Of a stretch of 64,000 nt of DNA, positions 46,101-58,100 are shown piece after piece. Numbering within the stretch: the first letter of the stretch is position 1; each line of letters begins with the position of its first letter. Below the pieces are notes generated by a model. That model worked only from the letters and a program-made list of their open reading frames with translations, was not told the origin of the DNA and made no database searches. Source of the stretch: Tomocerus qinae (Eukaryota > Arthropoda > Collembola > Entomobryomorpha > Tomoceridae); assembly GCA_020055645.1 (NCBI GenBank), contig CM034546.1, positions 17,174,001-17,238,000 on the forward strand. Direction: 5' to 3'. The translations under genes and the position numbers were made by a program.

Positions 46101-49100
46101 AACAGTCCCACAACAGTGACTCTTAAATGGCAGCCTTAGGCTTCTCTGGTATTAATTAACAACAATACCAGTGTTGAGGGAGTCACTGTACTGCCTCACT
46201 CTTGCAGTAAGACAGTACACCTCATATAACATACATACAAGGATCTTGGCTACTGTGGACATTTCCGTCTTTCCATCATTTATAGCCACAATAATAATCA
46301 CTCTTCGGGTCACAAAATTCATTTTGGATTTGGTGACCCGAAGTGCAGTTGAATTTCAAGTTTAGCATGTCCGACCGCCCAGTCTCCGTCAACTTCTCGT
46401 GTATACCCCGTTGTGGAACACCATCAATATATTTTATTATGGGAAGACTATTTTATGCATGCCATATCCCAGGCTGCACACACCATTGGGCTTTCATTTG
46501 ATTTTGGTTGGCAACGTTGGGGATTTGGGGACATTGGCGAATGGTACTACCAAATGCAGTTTCCCAACCAAATGTATTCATTGTAATATATAAGTTGGAC
46601 GGCGACATTGGGCTAGTGTTGGCTTTTGGTAGGCAATGTGCAAAATAGTTCCCTTGCGCCACAAGCGAGATTATGTACATCTACTTGCGGCGCAATACAC
46701 AGCGTTAGTTCAATTGATCCTCCTCGTTTACAGTACCCAATTTAAACCTAAAAGACCAACGGCCATTCTCTCGACCTCATTCGACGTGCTTCATTTTTTC
46801 ATTGCATTAATTCAGTTTTTTTGAATTCCCGATATTTAAACAGTTTCAAATGCCAAAATATACTATAGTTGCCTTTGACAATGAAAATACAACTGCTGCC
46901 GTCCTGGGCAACAGGTTTGGCTTTCAGAAAATTTTGAAGTATTTGCTCATTGGCCAATACGTGGTTTCTGGACCAAAGTTTACCTATTTAGTTATTAACT
47001 GTAATCCACCAGAGGACAATTGGGAAGTTTACGAGTGCAGAAAATTAGAGCAGTGTGGTAAGATAAAAATATTCATCGTCAGAAATATTTTTTGAACTAC
47101 AGTATGATTGAGGGAAAATATAGATTTAGACTTGGTTGTTGGTTTTCAAAAACATTTATTTTTATTTTTAGATGATTATAAGTTAGCCAGAAAACTCGCC
47201 ATACAAGCTGAAAACACTTCCACTCTGGAAATAAGTGACAAGGACGTTACGCCAAGCCGGACCAAACGAAAGTCAAAAGCTAAAGTGAGATTAGAATTTA
47301 ATTCAACGACAGTTGATTCAATAAATCAAAGCCAAGAAGATAACTTTGATTTAGGGAGCCCGATAGTAATAAATGAACCAGTAAATGATGATCTGTCATT
47401 AAATGCAAACGAAACACTCCTCAACGAAGGTTTTTTGCCCAGCAATTTGAACAACCAAAGTGAGGATGTTGTAATATGTGATCCGGTAGGAGACTTAAGA
47501 CGCGAATTGGAGGATTTTAAAACCCGTACTAATCGTAAGCATTTACAATTTCAGGGTAAACACACATTATACAATTTGATATACATAAATTTGTACAGGA
47601 GGGGTTTTTAATTTTTATAAATGCCAAAATTTATATACCAAGTGCAATAAGTTGTTGATTGTTAAAAATTTAAAAAGCAACTTTGTTTTAACTTTTTTAC
47701 CATAAATTTGTTTTTAATATTTGACTACAGGAAAACTTAAAGAAATTCTGAGAGAGACTGTCAAAGTTAAAGAGGAATAAAAGGAACTGGTTCAACTCAT
47801 ACATTCCGCAAAATCTGTCGTCAACATCGAAGAAGTTCATCTTCCCGACCTTCCTGTCAACAGTGTTGATAGCTTCAATTCTCTCAATGACTGGATTTAT
47901 AGTGATCAGGAAAATAAAAGCAATTTGGTAATTTTGTAATAAAATATTTTTAAATACAATTTAAAGAAAGTCTTCAATGACATACGGTTTTATATTTTGA
48001 AATGTTAAAATGTGGTGTCTTTTTCATTAGATAAATCATCTAAAACCAATCGGTGGAACATCGATAAGTTCAATTGCGCAAAGAATTCTTGCCCGTACAG
48101 TTGGATATCCTTTAGATACTCTTTGTAATTTTACCGGCCGACATGGAAAACAAAAGTTTAGTGGTTCTCAACTCCACATTGTAATTAAAAGTAAGTTAAC
48201 ATTTAATACTTATATTTTTGTATTGACAGATACCATAGCCAAAACATTATAGAGTTATGGGACGTTTGCGCATTTCAAGCTTCCCTACAACCTATACATA
48301 TCGCAATTGATAAATGCTTAATTGTTGCGTTTTTATTTTAGGTTCTGTCAGAGGTAATTTAATTGGCCAAAATAGTACTGATAATCAAATCGACACAACA
48401 ATAATGCAATGGCTTCGTTGTGCGAAGGGGAGAAACGGGGGTCGTGAAGTTCGACGACGATTACAAGTATCTTGTCAAAATGCCCTAAATCAAGTCATGA
48501 AAAAGGTTGCCTTTTTGCTGGCAAAAAGGCAAAAAGCCACCTTTTTGCTACCTTTTTGCCTTTTTGTGCTTTTTGCCTTTTTAGAGTAGTCACCGCCACC
48601 TGTGATACTTCATTAAAGCTAACATTTTTGTACACTGTCCCGTCCTACACATTCAAATATTCAGATAAATTGCAGATGGTAGTTAGATTTTTTGATTATT
48701 AAACTATTTATGACTAATGCTACACAATTCAAAGTGAACTATAATGTATTTGTGACAAACCTTATAATAAAAAATGAGCCAGGTCGAACATCTCCGTATT
48801 GTGTACAATACTATATGAGATATATCAGCTCAACCAAAATATTCAGTTATAAGTAAGTAAGTTATTTCACTGTTACTGGGTAGAACAGCTCTAAGTTCTT
48901 GTTTTTTTCATGTAAAATTGTTTACAATGTTGGTTTGTTGTTTTCGATTGTTTTATTGTCAAATGAATGACCGAATTATTGAAGATTAAGATAATTAAGA
49001 ATTGCTGTTTTTTAAAAATCGTATTTCTCGTTCACATACTTGGTTGTCAACATGTCAATTGCTAATTACCCCATTTAACAGCAAAAAGGCAAAAAGCTAC

Positions 49101-52100
49101 CTTTTTTGCTGATTTTGCTAGGCAAAAAGGCAAGCAAAAAAGGCAAAAAGGTAGCCTTTTGCCTTTTTCATGCCCTGCCCTAAATCAAGTTCCCTACTAC
49201 CGTCAACTAAGCGGAGAAGGATCGCTTCATACATAAATAACCTTGAAGTTAATGATGAAATAGAAAATATTCCGATAGACCAAAGTGAATTGCCAAATAC
49301 AAAATTAAATTCAAACCATGATGTTAATAATGTAGTAAGTTCGTATACTGTAGAAATGAATGCTAAAGCAATATTAACAGATTCCTTTTGTAGCACAAAT
49401 GTGGAGTATTCTCCCAATAATTAACAACAAACTTGCGAATATGAGCCCTTAGAATTTAAATGTAAATTAGCTGCTTGGGCCTGCAAACATCACTCATTCA
49501 GCAGTACGAAATCTATATTGCCAGACACTGTAAAAGGTCATAATTTCCCTACTGATCCCAGAACTTTGCTTCAAACGCCTAGAGTGATACCAGTAAGTGA
49601 TATAGGAAGTGGTAGTTTTTATTATTTTGGTTTACAAATGGGTGTTATAAGAAAAATATCCAAAGGAATAAGAGTTTTACCAATAATTAAAAAAATAAGA
49701 CACTCCATCGGAAATGGGAAAAAACTAATAACCATTTCTATTGGTATTGACGGGGTTAATATTAGTAGAAGTAGCAAATCTCAGTTTTGGCAAATATTAT
49801 GTAGAGTTAGCGAATCCGTTGATCAGTCTCCTTTCATTGTAGCTTTGTATTTTGGTGCAGAGAACCCGCAAAGCTTTAATGATTTTTTATTTCGATTTGT
49901 GGAAGAAATGATGATCTTAGAAAGTGAAGGCTTGCAAGTTAAAGGCCAGCAATATTTTATAAGGATATTAAGTTTCATTGCGGATGCACCAGCTAGAAGT
50001 TGTGTTAAGAATTAAGAATTGCAGGCCTTTTAACAGCTATTATGGTTGTAAAAGGTGCTGACAGAAATTATTTGATATAGGAAAATAAAAAACCCGAGGT
50101 GTTCAACAAACATTGCTAAGTACTTTTTTATGTCCACTTTAGGGAAGTGAACTAACATCTTTGGTCAAAAAAATTAATTTTCGAGTACTTCAGGGGCTAT
50201 ATAAGAAAACACCTCCAAATCGGAATATGAAATAGCTCCGAAACTACTGAACCGATTTGGATGAAACTTTGACCAGATGTCGGCCATTACCATAGCTCGG
50301 GACTATTTTTGAATTTGTAAAAAATTCGCATTTCTTCCCTTTCAAAATTACGAAATAAATTTTGAATTAAGCTGTTTTTCATACAAGAAATTTTTTTATA
50401 AAAATTCTAATGGATTAAAAGTAAAGCCCTTTATAAATTATGGTTAATGGGCAGAAATGGATTTTCGAAATTGTTAACCTATATGACATGTCAGAGGTCA
50501 AATTTCATTTTCTGTTGAAAAATGCCAATGTAAGGTGTCGTTCGCAAGCTAAAGATATGGTACAGGCCAAATAATTGCATATTTTGACAACCGAGTACTT
50601 TATAAACATGTCAAAGGTCATGTTTGTCAAAATTGAAATCTCTGATGCACAAGCTATGCCGCTAAGTAGTACATCCTGCATTTGGGTACATACTAGCCAT
50701 AACCCATTTTTAACATAGGGTTGTGTCTGCTCCAGTGCCTAGCTAATACATTGCAAAGTATCTTTTGCTTTCCTGCCAATTTACACACTTGTCTATATCT
50801 GTTGGCTTCTCTGTAACTATTATTTATGAAGTAAAGATATTAATGAGTGTCATTAATCCTAAACTGGCAATTTTTTGAAGCCCAACAAGTGCTTTTTGAA
50901 GCATAAAATATTAAGATCAGCTGGTGACAAAAATACTTTTTGAGTCCAGAAACAAGGTGCAATGCAGTTAAATATTTAAAAAGGGGCCATGATTTTTATT
51001 ACACTTGACAATCTTCTTCACTTCGATGCAATAATTTTACTTATCCTCAGCTTTCTATTTTGACAATACAAATAACATTACGATGCTATAGATCAGTTTT
51101 ATTAAATTGGAGTAAGCAGACAGATAAAGATAAGTGTGTAAATTGGCAGGAAAGCTAAAGATACTTTGCAATGTATTAGCTAGGCACTGGAGCAGACACA
51201 ACCCTATGTTAAAAATGGGTTATGGCTAGTATGTACCCAAATGCAGGATGTACTACTTAGCGGCATAGCTTGTGCATCAGAGATTTCAATTTTGACAAAC
51301 ATGACCTTTGACATGTTTATAAAGTACTCGGTTGTCAAAATATGCAATTATTTGGCCTTTACCATATCTTTAGCTTGCGAACGACACCTTACATTGGCAT
51401 TTTTCAACAGAAAATGAAATTTGACCTCTGACATGTCATATAGGTTAACAATTTCGAAAATCCATTTCTGCCCATTAACCATAATTTATAAAGGGCTTTA
51501 CTTTTAATCCATTAGAATTTTTATAAAAAAATTTCTTGTATGAAAAACAGCTTAATTCAAAATTTATTTCGTAATTTTGAAAGGGAAGAAATGCGAATTT
51601 TTTACAAATTCAAAAATAGTCCCGAGCTATGGTAATGGCCGACATCTGGTCAAAGTTTCATCCAAATCGGTTCAGTAGTTTCGGAGCTATTTCATATTCC
51701 GATTTGGAGGTGTTTTCTTATATAGCCCCTGAAGTACTCGAAAATTAATTTTTTTGACCAAAGATGTTAGTTCACTTCCCTAAAGTGGACATAAAAAAGT
51801 ACTTAGCAATGTTTGTTGAACACCTCGGGTTTTTTGTTTTCCTATATCAAATAATTTCTGTCTGCTGTGATAAGGGAAAGTGGATTCATAGAATTGTGTT
51901 TTCAGATTCAGATTTGTCGGAAAGACGAACCGACGACAATTTTAAGTCAATGTCGCAGCGAAAATATCACAATGGCGAATCAATTCTATTCCAATTAAAT
52001 GTTGGTCTTGTTTCTCAGTTTCCGTTAGACTACATGCATTTAGTTCTTTTAGGTGTCACAAGAAAACTCTTCTATATATGGGTTAAAGGAAAGCTTCCGT

Positions 52101-55100
52101 ATAAAATATCTTCTAAAAGTGTAAGTCTTGTAAATGAAAAGCTGCTTGCTATTAAGGAGCATATACCAAAAGAGTTTAGTAGAAAACCCAGGTCATTAAA
52201 AGAGATAGACAATTTTAAGGCTACTGAGTTTCGACTGTTTTTATTGTACACAGGGCCAATTGTATTAAAGGGAATTATATCGGCAAAAAGGTACCGTCAT
52301 TTTATTGTTGTCTAAAAACGCATCGAATAACGAGTGGAATGCAAATGCAAAAAACTTGTTGGGAAAATTTGTCAGCAAATTTCCCAAATTATATGGAAAA
52401 GAGTCTTTAGTGTATAATATCCATTCACTATTACACTTATCAGATGATGCCTTAAATTTTGGAGAACTTAACAATGTTAGTGCTTTCCCATTCGAAACCT
52501 ATATGATGACACTTAAAAGAATGGTTAGAGGAAACACTTACCAGTTACAACCAGTGTTGTACTGTTGACCACTTTTTTGCATTTTGACCGGGCCAGTGGT
52601 CATAATGGTCATAATGGTCAAAATGGCTATAATGGACAAAATATCAGTATACAGTTAAAATGGCTAGCAAATGAAATTTAGAATGTTTGAAGAAGAATGA
52701 AATATGGCCTAAAATAAAACACTATTCAGACTACAAAATGACACTCTCTAATCATTTTAATCATTTTTTAGCTGCAATCTTTAGAAAGTATATTCGTTGT
52801 TTACTGTTGCACCTTAAGCTACCTTGGGACCATAATTAACTGAGGCATTATGTAATATGACCATTTGTTCCACTTTCAGTGCATTTGACCAGGCCATTTT
52901 GACCATTATGACCATTATGACCACTAGTGGTTATAACCACTGCACAACACTGGTTACAACAGGTAGTTAAACGGGTATCGGAAATGAACAATCTCGATGA
53001 ATCGCTTTCGTTAAACAACGAAAAAACAATGTTTAAAAATAGGAATTGTTATAAATGTCATTATAGGGATACATGTGTAAGTACAAGCAATGGCGATAAC
53101 TGTTTCACCTTACAAGACAGGAACATTATGATTATTGACTCTATAATAACAGAAAATGGAATTCCAGTTTATAAAAAAGGTAAAGTTTTCACAAATAAAA
53201 ACACAGTTAGTTTTTACCCTTTTGAAAGCTCCACCTTAGGTATATATAAACTAAATTTACAACATTTATCGCCCCAAAAGACGTACGTAATGAAGCAGTT
53301 ATTGCAAAAATATGTTCTTCTACCGTTTGAATCTAATTTTATTTGTATTCCTTATACTCATGCGTTGTAAACAAAATTTCAACTGAAGTTAATTGATTTA
53401 TATGTTCTTCTACCGTTTGAATCTAATTTTATTTGTATTCTCATATACCATGCGTTGTAAACAAAATTTCAACTGAAGTTAATTGATTTGTTTAAAATTA
53501 TAATACATTGTAGTGCCTTAAGAATTGATTTATGTATTAGTACTCATTAACCGGTGACCGGCGTATATAATTAATAAATGGCTAAAATATAATTATTTTG
53601 ATCTAATTAAATATTTATTTCTGAAAAGCATAATAATAATATCCATAAGCGGCATTTTATTGGCATCAAAGCATAAGTTCACTTTTGCCTACGTGGGCCC
53701 ATGTTTTCATTTCCATTTAATTTAGCATGGCAAAGCGTTGGGACAACGTTGGCCTTACTTTGCCGAATGACAAATGTACTCCACAAGGCCAATACATGGC
53801 CAGCGCTCAAAAAGTACAGTGGGCCGATTTAGACGATTGTCGGCAAATTTCATTAGACCCAGAGCTGAAAACGTTCACTCGTTTAGTTCGTTCGTTCGTT
53901 CATTCGCAGATGAATAAGTTCGTTCGTTCGTTCCTTACATAGAACGACGGAAGAAAAAGATCGTTCAGTTCGCGATCTTAAAACTCGATCAGCTCGTTCA
54001 GTTCGATCAAGTTCACTTGATCATGTAACGCGCAATGCTAACATACAACTATATTTCGTTTTCCTTCCAGATATTTTGCGGGCAATTTCAAATGAAATAT
54101 TTATTTATCAATCAAGCAGCTGAGGTTGAGCAATAAGTATACTAGTAGTATTCATTTGTATGTGGATTGAACTGAGCTTGTGACTTGATGCTACTTATTA
54201 AGTTCGATCGATCGTTCAGTTGAAAAGTTTCAGTTCGTTCGTTCGTTTAACTGTCATGGCCGAAATTCTTCAATAGTTCGTTCGATCAGCTCAATTGAAC
54301 TGAACGAACGAACTTATTTTCAGTTCTGAACTTGAACGTTTTCAGCTCTGATTAGACCGCTGTATGCCCAATGGTTTTGTGCAGCTAGCCGTTTGGGCAA
54401 ATTATTTTTGAACAGTTTGGCAAATCAGTGTGGACATTTTGGCATACATACCAATATTTCTTCCCTGTATCTGTGACTGTATTTCTTAGAACAGAGGAAT
54501 ACCCATTGCGGGCTAACTTATGGACTATTTTGATTAATGTACGGGAAACGTACTTGAGTGAAGAGTCTGCCATTCTCTGAATCGACAACAAAACTCAACC
54601 ACAGGCAGTCTTATTGACAGTGGGACTGCCTTATGATAAAATAAGATGCATGTGCAAATGCGTATACAACCATAATTAACATTTCCAATGAGACTAATAT
54701 TAACAATGAATGACACAAACAAATAAAATAGGACAGAACACATATTTTGCTAAACTCACCGAGTGTATTTGCCAAATTATCCAAAAAGGGCCATCTGCCA
54801 AAATATTTCCCAATTGCCAAAAAAGTTTTTTTCAAACTTATTTTATAAACTCTATTTTGTGAAATAGTTGTACTTCGCTCATTTTCATATATTTTAACGG
54901 TCGAATTTAACATCCGTACTCAGACTTCATTTCTAGTCAAACTTCAGTAAAAATTGATTAAAGCCAATTTGAAATCCAAGTAAGGATGGCATTATGAAGT
55001 CCCCTTTATAAAGTTAGGCTTCAAAAATTGGGAGCCAGCAAGAATTTTATGACTCAGTTTTATATAGCCTTTACGTATAAATAACTTGAAGCCGTTCAAA

Positions 55101-58100
55101 ATAATGAGAAAAATTGCTTTGTCAAATTTGTGTTCCCAGTTTACCAATTGGTTTTTACCAGCCGGTTATAACCAGAGTGGTTTAAACTTTGTTGGGCCAA
55201 CCCTTCTGAAAAGTTTTAAAAAAATAATACCTTAGTTGCCCAAATAGTGGTATTATAATAAGTTGGATTGGTACCAAAATATCGATATTTGTAAGCCCCT
55301 TTTTCATCTCTTTGGGACTTCCGACTGGAAAATCCGAATGGAGGAAGTGATAACATATAGCATTTGTAAAATTTAAGAAATAAAAATACATGTAAAAATC
55401 CCTTATTGTTTTAAATGAAACCCTAACCGTATACATTTACATTTTGCATAAATACACATCGACTGTGTATATTAGACTTAAGTTTTTTCTGTTTACATTG
55501 ATTTCCAATCAAATCAGGCAATAAGAGCAGGCATTAAGTTTGCCGAGTGAATTCCGAGTAAATTTCAGGCATTAGGCGTAATGCCTAGCCTTTAAGCTTA
55601 AAGACTAGTGACTAGACATTAAGCTTAATGCCTGAATTTACTTATTGCCATTAACATACGCATTGACAAATGTACAAGCAAACGAACATTATTTTAATCA
55701 TTACGATTATTGAAAGAGGTTAAATGTTTTTGCATACATAGACACAGCTTTAGTGCAAATTATCCTGGATTTTGAAATACGGTGCCGGGTATTGAATTAG
55801 CTTAATACAACTATAAGCAAAAGTTAAAAATTAGAAAACAAAAGTACACTCAAAGAAGTATGCGTTTTCGAATGAAAATTGGGTGAAGCTTTACAGATGC
55901 TTCCGATACTTAAGACATGAACCTTTATAAATGTCTTATTTATAGAGGCCAAAAAGTGGATAGCAATAATGATAGTGGGAATTTTACTTCATTTAGAGGA
56001 CAATTGAAGTAAATTTTCTTTCCTTACCCAGCCAATGGTCGTTGTTCGGGTCACCAAATCCATTTTTGTATCCATCCCACGTTTTGTTGAACAAGTCTGA
56101 TCGCTCAGTTTCGGTCAACGGCCCGGGTATTCCCCGCCGTTGGAACACTGTCCATCCTCCTCCAGCAGTCTCCATATCGCAGTAGGCATTCACAGACTTT
56201 TTAGTGGATTTTTCTTTATCAAAGTAGGGATATAGCTTATACACTCCGTTTTTTTCATTATTTTGTACTCGGTTGAGTTCATAGCAAGCCACAATTTTGA
56301 GTGAAGTTAAAACTAGAAAAAGATTAAATCATTAAATACACAAGCTTAAAAATAAATAATAAAGTAACCATGAATGTATATACGTAACAATTGTCATTTT
56401 GATCTATTACACATCACTATCACTACTAAAGATAATCGTCTTGTTTGAGTTGCGCGGTGAAATTCGGTATATCGGTTTGTATGTCAGTATGTTATACAAT
56501 GGTGCATAAAATTAATGTTTTCAATAATGTACCCCAACGCATAACTCTATGTACTAAATATAACACATGAAGGTATGCGTTGGGTTACGTAATTGAAAAC
56601 ATTAACACGCATGCGTTCTGTGTGCAGTTCCTTTCTCGCTTTCATCATATCTTAAAATGTGTGGTCTGTCCAATGCTGTGAGATTTGATTGTGGAAGTTA
56701 TTGTTTCTTTAGGCGCTATCACGCATTTAATGTTTTCATATTTTGATTTGCTTTTGTTTCGAAAATTCCCCCACCATGACCAAGATCGACTTTCTAGCTA
56801 GGATCCAACCGGTAGCATTATCTTTTTACAAATGTCGTTGTTTCATACAACAGCGTTTAGATCAGAAAAGAGGTAAAAATAATGCTGGGTGGCTAGCAAT
56901 TCTGTTTCATATATATATAATATAAAAATTAAACGATTCGCCTTTGCTCATCATACAATTTGATTCATATACTCAATAGCTTTATTTATAACAGGGCCTG
57001 GGACCTGTGACCGGCTCGTACATTATAATACGCTACAATTAACTTTCTTTATTGAAGGTTCACAAATATTTGTAAAAAGTAGTTTTTGTAGTTAAACGCT
57101 GGATAAACTGATAAGGGACCATCCATATGCTATGTAGCGCAACGATATTTTCCATTTTTTACTTTTGACAAAAAAATCCTCGTTTTCTTGGGATGTAAGG
57201 GAGCACCTCTCTAAATACGTACCTCGTATTCAATCACTTGTTATACGGTTACTGTACACATGTCTTGAAGTGTATGAAATTTGTGCATTAAGTTCTTAAG
57301 GTTATCACACGTGGCATAACGTATTCTTGCAAAATTAGCCATTGTGTAGCTGATTACTTGATCTAAGTGAACAGTAATCACAGTGACATTGTTCACTTTG
57401 AAGATGGGAAAAATCTAAATTGAATGGCAGGATATGTCCAGCGACGACTGACGACAAAGAGAAAACTAATTGCTCACGGGTCATACCTCTAGTGTATATG
57501 TTAACGGTAGTAAGTAAATTCAGGCATTAATGCCTAGGCATTATATGTAATTTTGAAACATTTTAATTTTTCATACTTATTTTTTTGAAAGAGCATTCAT
57601 ATACCATCATTTCGTATTTGTATTTGAATAACGACATTTTGCAAGTCCAAAATGGTAACGATAATTATTGTGTCATGAATAAGGAGTGAGGTATAGACCA
57701 TAAAACGTTTGCATAAAAGCCACTACAACGTCTTAAGTATTAGTAGCACGCTATTCATATACGGCATTTTGAACTTCTTACAGTGTCCTTATTTAGTAAA
57801 AAAAATTAATTGTACTTAAAAAAATGGTCTTCTAAACTTCAAATTCCAAAAACTAGAATTCTTCAAAAATTTTGCTTATTACCTACGCATTAAGCTAAAT
57901 GCCTGTATTTACTTATTACCATTAACATGTACAATTTACCACTTTTTAGGCTTTTTTAACATTGCAGTGGTAAAAATGCATTTAATGGTAAAAATGGTAA
58001 ATCTTAGCGATTAATTAGTCAGATTAGTACAGACACACAAGACTTATCGAAATATAAGTTTTAAAACTTTATTGTTGATGAAATATTTCCAATCAGCCCC

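Larger units (their letters stand above)
49178..53370 (+). pseudogene. Transposase of the 7.9-kb element, broken by stops, a deletion and two insertions
   Basis: One reading frame can be followed through 49186-50059, 51867-52315, about 52305-52551 and 52961-53370. Recognisable family blocks: [126 protein letters not shown]. Many insect genomes encode this unnamed transposase-like family. Damage: in-frame TAA at 49422-49424, stops and frame loss just after 50012, a foldback at 50060-51862, a frame break with missing residues near 52310, and a MITE at 52552. It cannot encode an active enzyme. The start is upstream of the 48491 MITE and uncertain. Confidence 0.78.
46473..54385 (+). mobile_element. 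Dead 7.9-kb DNA transposon with DUF4806-like and transposase genes
   Basis: The left terminus GCTGCACACACCATTGGGC and the right terminus (inverted) GCTGCACAAAACCATTGGGC form an imperfect 20-bp TIR around two coding regions on the plus strand. Gene D's paralogous intron lacks it ('TTTTATGGATGCTACCG' near 62809-62825). I could not fix the target duplication. It contains three hAT-type MITEs (48491, 52552, 53860) and one foldback (50060). The superfamily is unassigned: the transposase belongs to a family common in insect genomes and often left unnamed. Confidence 0.7.

Noticed and set aside
46171-46593. Plus-strand open frames near the relic FReD exon
   Set aside because: They overlap an inverted dispersed repeat and an antisense FReD1 relic, which explains the sequence better.
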